This document shows positions 1-11,710 of a stretch of DNA of 64,000 nucleotides, one piece after another. A program made the position numbers and the translations under genes. The notes beneath the pieces were generated by a model. That model worked only from the letters and a program-made list of their open reading frames with translations. It was not told the DNA's origin and ran no database searches. Source of the stretch: Paragordius varius (lineage: Eukaryota > Nematomorpha); the NCBI GenBank assembly GCA_964247055.1, contig OZ176051.1, positions 5,456,001-5,520,000 of the forward strand, read 5' to 3'. The first letter of the stretch is position 1; every line of letters starts with the position of its first letter.

Positions 1-1689
1 GTCGTGCGTTTTTTCTGGGTAAACAGATACCCGCTAAAAACTGCCCCATCATATCGAAATAGCGTGCCTATGGGGCTAAATTTTAGAAAATATCAGGCCA
101 TATGAGTTTAATAGGTGGTTAAATTATTACCCGTAACAAGGCAAAAGTTTAGGTCGTTTTTTTAATTAGCCGTTAATTAGGCCCTTCACGCCAAAATGCG
201 CCACCATAGAATAATTTTTCAGTATTGAGGCAATTTTTCCAAAAACTAATGAGTGCATATGGAAATCATGATTCAAAATATTCTCCGTAAAAAGAAAAAT
301 TTTATTCAAGCGCTTTTTTGTATCAGCCTCTGGGTATGGAGCTACCCGCCTAAAACTGCGTCATCATATCGAAATTGCGTTGTGTAGGAGTTTTTCAGCA
401 TACTTATCAGGCCATATATTAATAAGGGCCTGAAATATTACCCGTAAAAGGCAAAAATTTAAGTCGAGCGGTTTATTAAATTAGCCGTTAATTAAGCCCT
501 TTACGCCCTAATTAATGTGCTATCATTGAACTATTATTTAGTTTTGAGGCCATTCTCCAAAAACTATTAAGAACATATGGAATGAATGATGGGTATTCCC
601 CTATAGGCAAATTTTTTTATCGAACGTATTTTTATTATTGGCCTCTGGGTAGGGGGCTGCCCGCCTACAACTGCGCTACCATATCGATACAGCGTGACTT
701 TGGAAGCTAATTTTAGAAAACTTATCAGGCCATATGAATTTAATAAGGGCTTGAAATACTACCCGTAAAAAGGCGATAATTTAAGTCACGCGTTTTTTTA
801 TATAGGCTGCTGGGTAAACAGATACCCGCTAAAAACTGCCCCGTCATATCGAAATAACGTGCCTTTGGGGCTATTTTTCAGAAAACCTATCAAGTCATAT
901 AAGTTTAATACATAAATATTACCCTTAACAAGGCAAATTAGGTGGTGCGGTTTTTTTACTTAGCCGTTAATTAGGCCCTTCACGCCAAAATGTGCCACCT
1001 TAGAATGATTTTTCAGAATTCAGGCAATTTTTCCAAAAACAAATTAGAGCATATGGAATCAAACATGATTCCAGGTATCTCCGTAGAAGCCACATTAGTT
1101 TATTAAAAGCTTGAAATATCACCCGTAACTATGTAAAATTAAGGTCAGGCGTTTTTTTATTAGCCACTAATTACGGGGCCTTTATGCCCTAAAAATACGC
1201 CATAACGATTATGAATTTTTGAGGTATTTTTTCAAATAATTCATGAGACGATGGTATCAAAGATGATTCCAAATATTTGTCCTAATAAGGCAAATAATTT
1301 AACTCAGCGCTTTTTCCATATAGGTCTATGGGCAGGGGACTACCGGTTAACTGAAACGCCATACAAAATTGCTTGTTTTTGGAGCTAATTATCAAAAAAT
1401 TTAAGGAGCCATACGAGTTCAATAAAGAAATAATACCCATAAAAGGTAAAAATTATAGTATAGCGTTTTTTCCGTTAGCGTCAATTTGGGGCTTTCACAC
1501 CAGTAAACAATATATTAGTATGAATGCACAGTTTTAAAAATTCTATGAAGCTCTGTTTTGAAAATCCTATGAGATCATAACTAATATAATATTTCGAAAT
1601 AATCCACATATATGGATCACAATTTTGTTGATCTCTTTTTTCAAATAGCACCGCCCTCGGGCTGCGTAAGAGCCCGAGATTTATGCTAC
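1..1689 (+). mobile_element. Helitron-like non-autonomous element, 3' part, with internal tandem repeats
   Basis: The 5' end lies outside the window. The body repeats a unit of about 315 bp: the motif ACCCGCTAAAAACTG or a variant recurs near 29, 347, 660, 825 and 1340, and TTAGCCGTTAATTA near 165, 482 and 960. The 3' end has a GC-rich hairpin at 1656-1678 (stem CTCGGGCT / AGCCCGAG), then ATTTATGCTAC. This matches the hairpin-plus-terminus layout of the two clear Helitrons at 37667-38338 and 57109-58231, which also carry the ACCCGCTAAAAACTG motif. Here the terminal CTAG reads CTAC and the repeats are well diverged, so this copy is older. No Rep or helicase coding is visible. Membership in the same family is an inference from the shared tip and internal motif. 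Confidence 0.65.
1656..1678 (+). other. 3'-terminal hairpin of the Helitron-like element
   Basis: An 8-bp perfect stem (CTCGGGCT and AGCCCGAG) encloses a 7-nt loop, in a neighbourhood otherwise about 80% A+T. It sits 7 nt before CTAC, the spacing expected for a Helitron terminator hairpin. Confidence 0.7.
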
Positions 1690-3032
1690 TTTATAAAAAT
1701 AACCTATCATTATGAGCATACTAAAAAGTTATTATTAGAACAACAAAATTATTTACTGCTTTTTTGTTATATTTTAAATCCAATATTGCAGAATCGTTAG
1801 ATAACTTAATCTTTAATTATATTTTTCTAGGCGTTATCTATTTACACCTTGAATTTAACCTCAAAAACATATTCACTTTTAAACTGATTCCTCTTCTCAA
1901 ATACCTAACTTATAAAGAGATGGCACCTTGCTTTTCAAATTATTTGATTCGTACTAAATCTTAAAACTAATTCTTAAGCATTATAAGGCGTTATAATATT
2001 TAATCAAAATTTGGTACAATTATTTGTTCATCCCGGACTTAGAGTATCCCAACTACATTGTCAACTCATGTTCAACGACTGATGACAATTAAAATGACAC
2101 GTGATAAAAACTCTCAACATATTTGATTTCACATAATCTATGTCTCACATGTTTGTATATTTCTGTCTTTTATTTTTCGTATATTCGCATGTACAAACTC
2201 AGGGTCGAACATGAACAAAACCAACAAAGCTCCATTTTTTTATTTTTTTTTAAACTAGCTAGGCTCCTTTTCCAATCGTTTGGGAACCAATTTGATACCG
2301 GTTCCACCTCCAAAATAAGTGATTCCCATATAGTTTTATTTTTTCCAAACAAAATTTCTATTTTTAAAAGGAATTGATGATACGCTAACTTGTTTTTCTT
2401 TTCTAAAATATGGTCAAAAAATGGTCTGAATATATCAATATTAAAAAATATTTTTCAATTAAAACTATTGTTTTAAAAAATGCGTAAAAAAATAGTAAAA
2501 ATTTGAGATTTTTCAATCATTTCACTGAATATTTTATTATGTGATAGCCAAAAAAAATATATTTTAACATTTAAATTTCTAAGTTTAGATTTACTTGTCC
2601 TAAAAATATATTTGTAATAAAATGTTAGATAAATAACTATTCGATTAGCAAACAACTGCTGAAAATAGAAAGCATTAAACACACAAATTACTAAAAGTAG
2701 AGTATCTAACTTGTTTAAATAGGTTAAGGACGTAATATGCATATCGCGGGTATAATGTTGAGAGCTATATATAATAATACTCATTTTATTAATTGCCTCC
2801 GATATTTTTGCTTATAAATGATAAAAGATTGCATCAGGGGCATATAACACTCATATGTCAATATTGATCTTATCCTTTTTTGTATACGGACCATAAAAAT
2901 TATACTTGATTATAAACCCCCCATATAACCGATTTTTAGTATTTTTTTATCAATTTTAAGTTTATCATAATGTCTCAACCGTTATTCATATCTTGTATCC
3001 TAATGATTATATGGTTATTTATTTCGATTATA
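1690..3032. other. AT-rich DNA without a recognised gene
   Basis: Long A and T runs and short chance reading frames only. Frames of 60-100 codons here are rich in Phe, Leu, Ile, Lys and Asn, show no domain pattern, and lie on both strands over the same bases. I see no RNA gene or repeat with clear borders. Confidence 0.6.
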
Positions 3033-3324
3033 TATTAAAAATTAAAATTATACAGACAACTCGTAAAAACATAAAGACAAATATATTTTTTCATAAGACC
3101 GTTGCACTTTTTTATACTTTCCCACATAACGTATTTAAATTAAATACAAAATCGGATTAAATAAGTTAGTATATAAACAATTTACTTCTCTAAATTCTAC
3201 TTTGCAACTAAAAAAATGAGTTATATTAAAAAAAACACGGTTTAAAATATAGGGTTGTCTTTTAAAAAATTATATTTAACTTTTGAATTTATGTTTTGTC
3301 TGTGTAATTTCAATTTTTACTGTA
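3033..3324. mobile_element. MITE, mariner-like TIR, TA target
   Basis: The right end reads CAATTTTTACTGTA. Its reverse complement (TACAGTAAAAATTGAAATTA, then CACAGACAAAACATAAA) aligns with the left end from 3033 (TTAAAAATTAAAATTATACA, then GACAACTCGTAAAAACATAAAG). The inverted repeats are about 50 bp and imperfect, around an AT-rich core of about 200 bp without coding. The same termini flank the copy-specific insertion at 53739-54031. A further solo terminus of the family (AGTAAAAATTGAAATTAAGC, then AGACAAAATA) lies at about 3487-3516. TA flanks and the TACAGT start suggest Tc1/mariner-type mobilisation. Confidence 0.65.
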
Positions 3325-3486
3325 AATATAAAATTATATATGTAATGGCTATTTAAAGTAACAATATTAATTATCATCTTTTAGTATATATGGTAGCCAC
3401 GCAAGGCCCTCAGAAAAACAGGTCGGTCCCATATCATTTATTTTTTACTATATGTTTTGAAGGTATCAGGCACATACACCTTATTT

Positions 3487-3516
3487 AGTAAAAATTGAAA
3501 TTAAGCAGACAAAATA
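3487..3516 (+). repeat. Solo MITE terminus
   Basis: AGTAAAAATTGAAATTAAGC followed by AGACAAAATA matches the terminal inverted repeat of the MITE at 3033-3324, without a visible partner end. Probably a deletion remnant. Confidence 0.45.
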
Positions 3517-3768
3517 TACAAATTACTTTACAGATATTTTTGAAAAAGCAACCATGCTTTTTAAATTTTGATATTTCTCACCTAAACAATATTTTTACAT
3601 TTTTGAAATATGTAATTGTGAGTGTTACTAATTTACACATCTTTTCGTTATTTTGCGACAACATAAAACCTTATATAGTTCAAAAAATCAAAGTTGACAA
3701 ACATTGTTGTGTCCTTAAGTTATTACATTTTGTCCATACAACAAACATTTCACAATCTTATTTGTTAG

Positions 3769-4004
3769 TTTAACGTTTCGGACGCCATAAGTTGTGGGCC
3801 AGGACGTGGTTATAAAATGATATGCGATCCGTGTGCCCTTCACCATTGCCCGGGGTATGATAACGTTGATTGCTCTCCATATTACTGCAACGATGATATT
3901 GGATGCAAAGCTATGCATGTTGATGCCAATAGCAATGTTATATATTGTAACCGTTATTCACTAACATCCAGTGAAGTTAGTTCCATTGCAAAAAAACATA
4001 ATAT
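3769..4004 (+). CDS. Exon of a cysteine-rich, probably secreted protein
   Basis: A GC-richer island in very AT-rich DNA. A splice acceptor (TCTTATTTGTTAG, AG at 3767-3768) opens a frame in phase 0. It starts FNVSDAISCGPGRGYKM and continues with ten regularly spaced cysteines (ICDPCALHHCPGY, VDCSPYYCNDDIGCKAM, NVIYC). The pattern CxxCAxxxCPxxxxxxCxxxYCxxxxGCxA...VxYC resembles a small disulfide-rich module I associate with secreted invertebrate proteins; this is recognition from memory, not a search result. The frame meets a stop at 4006-4008. A donor-like GTAATA at 4005 would end the exon in phase 2, which fits the next candidate exon at 16585 on the same strand. It could instead be the last exon of its gene. 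No start codon with a signal peptide is visible, so upstream exons are expected. Confidence 0.6.
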
Positions 4005-4008
4005 GTAA

Positions 4009-6144
4009 TATAAAATAGAAACTATATTATGATTATTTTATTGAGCTCGTGGGGATATTATGAATAAATAGATTAATTGCATCAATTTTATTGTACTTTT
4101 ATGTAAAAAAAACTTATCCGAGTGTATGGCTTAACTTAATATATAAATTTAACATATTAATTGGATAAAATTATGGCCATTCGATTAGAGCAAGGAAAGA
4201 CATTATCCTCATTTAAAATTAGAATTCTAATTCCTTAAAGTTATACTATAGTGTTTATATTTAAATGTAATACCATTACTCTAATCATTATTTTCCTCAA
4301 CTATATCTTTAGAATTCGGAAATAGCCTATTATATGCTTTTATTAATTTTATATGTTATACTATTTAATTACGTTTGTGAAACTAAAAAAAATATAATTA
4401 TTGGAGCCGAATTGGAATCAAAAACTTTTCAAAATACACGGCGGACCTAAAATGTGTGCAATAAAAAAGGATGTTTGAAATCATCACCATTTCTTTTAAA
4501 ATCCCCTTTTTTGGATTGAAACCGGGATCTAAATAACCTAAAAAAACATGAATTTCGGAACCTTAAAAAAGTGTTTTAAAATCACTGATATCATTTTTAC
4601 AGCCCTTGTTTTTAGGTAGAGACTGAAAAACAACGAATAGTAAACATAAACTACATAATAAATAAATTATTATCTAACTATTAATTATGCAATACATTGA
4701 ACAAAAATAAAAGTAAAAATATATTTTTATTAAGGAGAAAGCAGTAAATAAGGTGAGTTATATAAGTATTCAAAACAACCTTATTTCGCCGAATTTCGAA
4801 TTTAATCATAATCAAATCATTTGTAAGCATATAATTATTAGTAGCTTTTTTTGCCAATCTAATCATAAAATTAGATAAATTTGAAATATTTTTTACATTT
4901 CATTCCCACCGATGGATTTCCTTGACCAATTTATTCTTTTCGCACAATTACTTATAAAAAGTATATTATTTCCCACCTTTTTTATTATATAATGAAATTG
5001 CCTTATTTCTGATAATTCAATTTTATAATTTATGATATATAATTTAGAATGACATAAATTAGAAACATTACAAGAAATATTTTTATGTTCTTAATAGGAG
5101 GATATAAGTTTTTTAAATTAGCTTTTCACAGGCCAGAAACCCGCATATAAAATAAATATCGATAAATTATAATTAGCCGTGGATAAATCTATCAATCACA
5201 AATTGATAACTAACTGGTCAATAATTAAGTCGCACAAAGTTTTAAAATTACACCTAATTATATATTTGCTTGATAATTTAAAAAATCACCAATCATATTT
5301 ATATTTGTATTAATTAAATATTTTAACTTTATCCATGTAATATCAGAAGGATTCTCCGCTAAACAAGGACAAATAACAATCTAATCATAGGCTATAAAAT
5401 TTTAACAATAATTCAAAATAGAGATAAGTAAAAGTTGTTTTGAACTATAACCTATAAATATACAATGAGTCAACAGGATTGTTTTCGTGAAAGTATGTCA
5501 GACATAACGACACATTCATTTCACTGACTTTTCTGGAACTCTCTGTTTTAACACCAAATATTTTTTAAAATTATTTTATTATAAAATTTTAACATTATTT
5601 TGATAGTATCTTATTTTGAGAAATGGCACATAAATACTGTTTATTCCTGGCTCATACAAATAGATTGTTGTCAGTAAATGAAAATAATACCAAAGTCAAA
5701 ACTACTAAACATAAAAGAACCGAAAAAAGTGAATTAAAAATGGTTCCAGTCCGTCCGTATTTGATTAAAAATTTTTTATAAATGTAACATCTTATAAAAT
5801 TGAACTACGCCAACAAATCGAGTCGTATTATTGTATTATTTTGTTACATTTTTGCGCATCTACATATAAAAATCGCTTTTAATATGATGTTAGCTCTTAA
5901 TTTTACAATCATATAAAAATTTCTAAAATTATCTCCTATGATTTTTTACAGACATATCAATCAAAAATTATATACAAAAATTTTCTAATAGTAAATATAG
6001 GTGCAGAGATGTTTGAATTTTATTTGTTAGGGCTCTAGTCTATATAACCAGCTCAGAAAAATACAAAAAAACATATATAGATGATGTTAATATTATATAC
6101 AATGTACACAAAATCAAGGGTAAAAAAATTGCCTGTTGAAAATA
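4009..6144. other. AT-rich DNA without a recognised gene
   Basis: I see no convincing exon, RNA gene or bounded repeat. Short GC-richer patches near 4400-4620 and 5480-5560 do not hold a conserved reading frame. If the exons at 3769 and 16585 belong to one gene, this is intron. Confidence 0.5.
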
Positions 6145-6311
6145 CAGTAGCGTATGGAGTAAAACAATATTAGTCCATACAAGAAAAAAAAATTTTTTTT
6201 AAAAAAACACTAGTTGTAAAATCACATATCTATAATATCCCCTTGTTTTTTTTAAAAAAACATTTTTTTATTTTTCTATGGACTAATATTGTTTTACTCC
6301 ATACGCTACTG
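6145..6311. mobile_element. MITE, 167 bp, perfect 35-bp TIRs, TA target
   Basis: The left end (CAGTAGCGTATGGAGTAAAA, then CAATATTAGTCCATA) is repeated in exact reverse complement at the right end, 35 bp without a mismatch by eye. TA flanks both ends (6143-6144 and 6312-6313). The core is A- and T-runs and cannot encode a transposase. The perfect termini suggest a recent insertion. It belongs to the same family as 14706-14864 and, more distantly, the element inside every 12-kb unit (27239-27352). Confidence 0.85.

Positions 6312-6346
<35 letters not shown>
6312..6346. repeat. (TA)n microsatellite
   Basis: TATATATA run directly abutting the MITE end, possibly grown from the duplicated TA target. 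Confidence 0.8.
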
Positions 6347-6401
6347 TATAAATTTATCCATAATTGAATAAGCAAAAAAATGTTAAATTTCACCAATTTA
6401 A

Positions 6402-6423
6402 TGTTTTTACCCATACACTACTG
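6402..6423 (-). repeat. Solo terminus of a CAGTAG-type MITE
   Basis: The reverse complement begins CAGTAGTGTATGGGTAAAAA and resembles the left end of the MITE at 27239. The matching left end is not clear, so the MITE at 6145 may have landed in an older relative. Confidence 0.45.
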
Positions 6424-6989
6424 TTTTTCCAATCGGCCGACACTAAGGCTAGCATAAATGAACATACAGTAAATATCATTCGATCAATTTTTTCTTTTAA
6501 GTCTAAAATAAATATATTATTGGATTACTGGTTTTAATCTTGAAAAAACGCCATTACCTATATACTACATTTTTAACCTTTTTTGACGCCAATATGTGAC
6601 ACAAATTCAAATTTCATGCGTTATTATTTACGAAAAAAGAGATACATATTTTTACAGTTAAACTATTAACTTAAGCATATCATTATTAAAAAAAATTGAA
6701 AAGTATTTACATTCAGAAAAAAATGGTATATGCGGACTGAGTTTCATGTTTTAATGCGTTCTACGAAATTACATGGGCATTGTAGTAGTCGTAAGTATGT
6801 CAACTTTTACAACTAAAATTACCCGAAATCATGAATTAGAATGAGTAGCGAAATAAGGCCATAAACGCGCTTTAATAATATTCATGTTTTTATGTATAAA
6901 AGATAGGTGATTCGTGAAAAAGATTCCGCAAATTTCCATTTAAACATTTATTCAAATATTACACAGTGTAGAAATTCTGATAGAAAAAT

Positions 6990-8140
6990 GTATCATAAAT
7001 CTTATGGTGCCTTTAGTATTAAAACAGGTGTTTTAAAATATTATTTACACTTTTGTGGCCATCTTCCATATCCGAAGATGGCAAAACTTGCGCAAATTAT
7101 TTTAATTAAATATTTTTGGTGTAAGCTAAATGCTTAATTCAAAAAAATATCACTAATATCAAAATTACCTATAGAAAGCAAAACAATATTTAAAAAAAAA
7201 TATTTTGACGTGGGCTCCAAAAGTCCCATTTTTTTCGCTCTGGACAGGTTTTAAAATAAACGCTCAAATTCCGGGATTGCGAGATAAAAATTTAAATAAA
7301 TGCTAATCGATATCATCTAAAAATGTTTTAAAAAAGCATACTTTTTTCAAAAATTTAATTTTGTTATTTGTTGAAGAATAATTTATAGTATCATGAAGCA
7401 TTAAGGTATAAAAGCTCTTTAAATCCTTAAAAAACACTTTTTATATTTGATGATGCTATCTATCATCTCAGAATTTTGATTTAAACCATCGTTTTTCCTC
7501 AAGATTGTGATAATGTGTTTTGTTACAAAAATTCACCAAAATCTTAAAGCCAACGAAGCTTTTAATTAAAATTCTAAAATAATAGAAATGTTCAGCATCA
7601 TCGAATTACATGGAAAAAGTGTTTGTGTAATGTCTTAAAGCGTTTAAATACCGTTTCCATAATACCTCAAAACAGTATAAAATACGCTTTACCAAAATTT
7701 AACTAAAATTTAATTTTGAAAAAAGCATGCATTTTTTAAAATTCGTAAATATCAAAATTTAGCATATATCTAAAAGTTTTATGGTTAAAGCTCTGCATTT
7801 TTGCGTTTTAATTTATTAAATGTGCCCATTTTAAAAGGCGAAAAAAATGGGACTTTCGGATCCCACATCAAAAAATTATTTTTTTAAAAAAATATTGTTA
7901 TTGATTTTTATAGGTATAATTATTTTTAATAATATTTTTTGGAATGAAGCTTTTAGCTTACATCAAAAAATTTATTAAAAAAATGTCCGCAAATTTCGCC
8001 ATTAACTGATATGGAGCATTACCATCGGAGTGTATCTTTCTTAAGATACTTGTAAGCCCTGCCAAATATATTTTTCCATCGATATATTTATCATTATATT
8101 TTTTGTACACTTTATGCAACTCTCCAATTTTGCCAAATCT
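6990..8140. mobile_element. Inverted-repeat (foldback) element, family B, copy 1
   Basis: The two halves are imperfect reverse complements about a centre near 7530. Left: GTGGGCTCCAAAAGTCCCAT (7210), TTGCGAGATAAAAATTTAA and TTGGTGTAAGCTAAATGC (7117). Right, reversed: GTGGGATCCGAAAGTCCCAT, then GATGTAAGCTAAAAGCTTC. Outside the core both arms can encode a similar peptide: left ends PYPKMAKLAQIILIKYF, right (minus strand) ends PYQLMAKFADIFLINF. A second, more diverged copy lies at 15700-16584. There is no recognisable transposase. Limits are approximate because the arms fade outward. Confidence 0.6.
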
Positions 8141-8555
8141 ATTTAAAACCTTGAAATATTTTTGCGGTATTTGTTTAAAACAGTTAAAAATCAACCTTTA
8201 CCCATACTTTTATATATTATATACATCCTTTAATTTTATTTATTTATTTAATATTTTAGGCAAAAAAGTACCCGGTAATTATATTTGATATTCATTATAA
8301 TGTAAGCGAAATGCGCAGTATAAATATTTGTATAAAGTTTGCAAATGAAAATAAGAATTATTTAAATTTTATTATTGGATAGGGTCACTCATCAATCAAA
8401 TCAAAAAAATATGAATAATTTGCATCTAAATAAAATAAGCCCTAAAATTTATCGCAGTCAGCTGTTTTTTCCTAACAAAATTTTTATTTATAAATTAAAA
8501 TTGCTACTTTCAACGTTTTAAAAAGCATCAATACTTACAAAGTATAGCTTTAAAA

Positions 8556-8620
8556 CAGGGGTATCCAACATGCGGCTCCCGAGACATTTTGTGTGGCCCG
8601 CGAAAAAATTGGATATCCAT
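8556..8620 (+). mobile_element. hAT-like transposon terminus, fragment
   Basis: CAGGGGTATCCAACATGCGG, then CTCCCGAGACATTTTGTGTGGCCCGCG. A CAGGGGT start followed by 'GGCCCGCG' is a common hAT-superfamily end. I could not find the opposite terminus or an 8-bp target duplication nearby, so it is a fragment or a decayed copy. Confidence 0.45.
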
Positions 8621-9479
8621 AAATTGCAAAAATCTTACAAAATCTTAATAAGATTTATAGATCTTAAACAAATTTTCTGAATGATTCAACGAACTAAAAA
8701 ATTTTTATATTCTCTGCATTTTGAGTAATTTATGCGTTCCACGAAATCATTTGTGTTAAATACCTCTGTTGTAGGATGATAAGATTTAGATATAGAAAAA
8801 AATATTAAAAATTGTTAACCTATAAACTATATATGGGTTAAAGTTGCTATTGCTATATAATAATTCATTGCGAACAAGTACCATTGAGTTTTTTCTCCTT
8901 AAACTAATAAAAAACAAGATATCTCATATATGGCGACAGACATGTATATAAAAAAACCTTTTTCGTCAATTAAAACACTAAAATAGCCAATAATGGCTCT
9001 TGCTATATATTACAGTATGCATTTTAATGTGTGTTCAGTAATTTTATTGCCAGTTGAATAAAATAAATGGTTTATCCAATGCGTAAAATTATGACCCACG
9101 AAATTATTTCGTAGTAACATATGAAAGAGGATTGACGTGAGAATTAACATAGGCTTTAATTTGATGGATATTTTGTAATGTTAAATTTTGAGAAAATTAT
9201 AACAAATATGTTAACATTTGAAATATTGTTGTTACGTATTTAGATGCGGAATTTTGTGGATTCTTATCTTTGATAAATTAATAATTAGTAAAATACGTAT
9301 TTAAGATTTTTTATGTTAATTATTCCTATATTTAATAATATATATTTTCCAACATGCTAAATACATGTATTAATTAATATTGGTATTATAATTTTATTTA
9401 GTTGTTATTACTAATAAAAAAAACAGGCAAATATATTTGTGAAAATTTAAGTAAATTTTAGATTTTCGTCTTTTATGTT

Positions 9480-10060
9480 TTGCATTGTTAATTATTAATA
9501 ATTTTTTAGTATTTCAGACATTTTAATCAGGTAAAAATTACGGTTTTTGACAAATTTAGTCAAAATTTAGTTTTTTTGTTTTTTAGGTTTTGCATTGTTA
9601 ATACTAATTAACTACTATATATTTTAAACATTTTAATAATTACAGGAAAAATTGCGGTTTTTAACAAATTTAGTAAAATTTTGGTTTTTTTGGGTTTTGC
9701 ATTGTTAATTAAAATTAATTACTACATATTTGGATTTTTATAAATACAGGTAAAAATGGCGGTTTTTAACATATTTCAAATGTTTGTATTTTGTATCATT
9801 GTTATTTAATTAATTACTAAATATTTTAGACATTTAAAAAAATGGTGTAAATTGCAGTTTTTAATAAATTAGTAAATTTTATTTTTTGTTCAACCTTGCT
9901 AATTTAATTATATTTATGATACATTGATATATACAGGTAATACTATGAATTGCGGTTTTTTGGATTTTTATAAAATATTTTTTTTACATTGATAATTTAT
10001 ATAATAAATATAGTTAACATATCTGAGTAGGTAAAAATGCATGTTACGGTTTTATGTTTG
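9480..10060 (+). repeat. Sub-repeats in the left foldback arm
   Basis: About five degenerate units of roughly 100-115 bp, each with a core like CAGGTAAAAATTGCGGTTTT, then AACAAATTTAG and TTTTGCATTGTTAATTA. Cores are near 9530, 9645, 9750, 9845 and 9935. Units differ by small indels and substitutions. Confidence 0.7.
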
Positions 10061-10613
10061 ACATTTTATTTTCCAAATCAACTATTTATATTTTAACAAA
10101 CACTTTATGTCACCAAAGATTGAAAATAAGATCAAGATATATAAAACATATCGCCAAATATAAATAAATTTATTTATTATAAATGTAGAATTATACAAAA
10201 TATTCATATTATGTTTGAAATTAACATTCTTCTTATTGATATTAATACAGGTAATTTGTTTATGTAAATGATGTACGAAGCGGTGTGCGTTCATGATAAT
10301 CATATAGATTGAAGAATGGTATAAGATGCAATAATTAAATGCAGATAATCCTGAAAATTTTAATCACCATCATTTTCTAAATAGATTCTATCAACTAAAA
10401 TATAAGATAGCATATTAGAAAATTGATACCTGGATTCTAGAATTCAACATACTTAAATATTGGGGGAAACATTTATAGTTTGAAAGGGAACTCAAAAGGT
10501 TGACTTGGCTTTTTAACAACTAAATTTGCAAAAAAATATTTTCTTCATAATAAAAATTTTAAAAATGATACTTTATGTTTTTTTTTCGTTCTACCATCCT
10601 AAACTATAAATAT

Positions 10614-10761
10614 GAAAAGGATTATATGATTTTACCATACCAATGTCGTCAAATAGAAAATAGAAACAAATAATTTTTTTCAAAAGCTTGGAATGCAACA
10701 GCACTCCAAAAACTAAGCAGGCAACACTAACATTGTTTGCTTTGGTGAAGAATAATTTTTT
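10614..10761. other. Loop of the foldback element
   Basis: The only part between the two arms without an inverted partner. It includes CTTGGAATGCAACAGCACTC. It has no reading frame of note and is too short to encode a transposase. Confidence 0.6.
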
Positions 10762-11710
10762 ATATTTATAGTTTAAGATGGTAAAACGAAAACGTAAAAT
10801 AAGGTATCATTTTTGAATTTTTTATCATGAAGAAAATATTTTTTGCAAATTTAGTTGTTAAAAAGACAAGTCAACCTTATTTAGTTCCCTTTCAAAGAAT
10901 GTTTTAGCCACCAATATTTAAATTATGTTGAAAATACTTCTAAAGTCCAGGTATCAATTTTTTAATATATTAAAAAATACCTTTCTATCTTACATTTGTT
11001 GATAAAATCTACTCAGAAAATGATGGTGATTGAATTTTCAATCTGCATTTAATTATTTTTTGCATCTCATATTCTTCAATCTAAGATAAGGTCATCATGA
11101 ACGCACACTGCATCGTATATCAATATTAGAAACAAATTACCTGTATTAATATCAATAAGAAGAATGCTAAATATGAATATGTATATTTATACATTCATAT
11201 AAATAAATTTATTTATATTTGGCGATAGTCAGATACTTTAAAAGATGTTTTACATATCTTGATCATTTTTTTAATCTTTAGGGACATAAGGGTTTGTTAA
11301 AATATACATCGTTGGATTTGAAAAATAATCAAACCTAAAACCGTAACATGCGTTTTTACCTGTATGCTCAGATATAACTATATTTGTATATTAGTTATCA
11401 TTGTAAAACAAAAAAAATAATTTTCCTAAAAATTTAAAAAACCGCAAATCATAGTAATATTTATTTGTATATATTAATGTATAAAAAATATATAGTAATT
11501 AATAAATAAGTAAGGTTGAACGAAAAATTAAAAACCGCAATTTTCCCCTGTAATGTCCAAAATATTTAGTAATTAATAACGAATAACTACAAAAAATGTT
11601 AAATTTATAATTTGTTAAGAACCGCTTTTTTCACCTGTATTTATTTTAATGTCCAAAATATTTATTAATTACAATTAAAATTGATTAAACAAAACAAATT
11701 AAATTCTAAC

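Noticed and set aside
2123-2377. Overlapping frames on both strands (84 and 60 codons)
   Set aside because: No domain pattern or splice context. Overlap on opposite strands and AT-driven composition favour chance.
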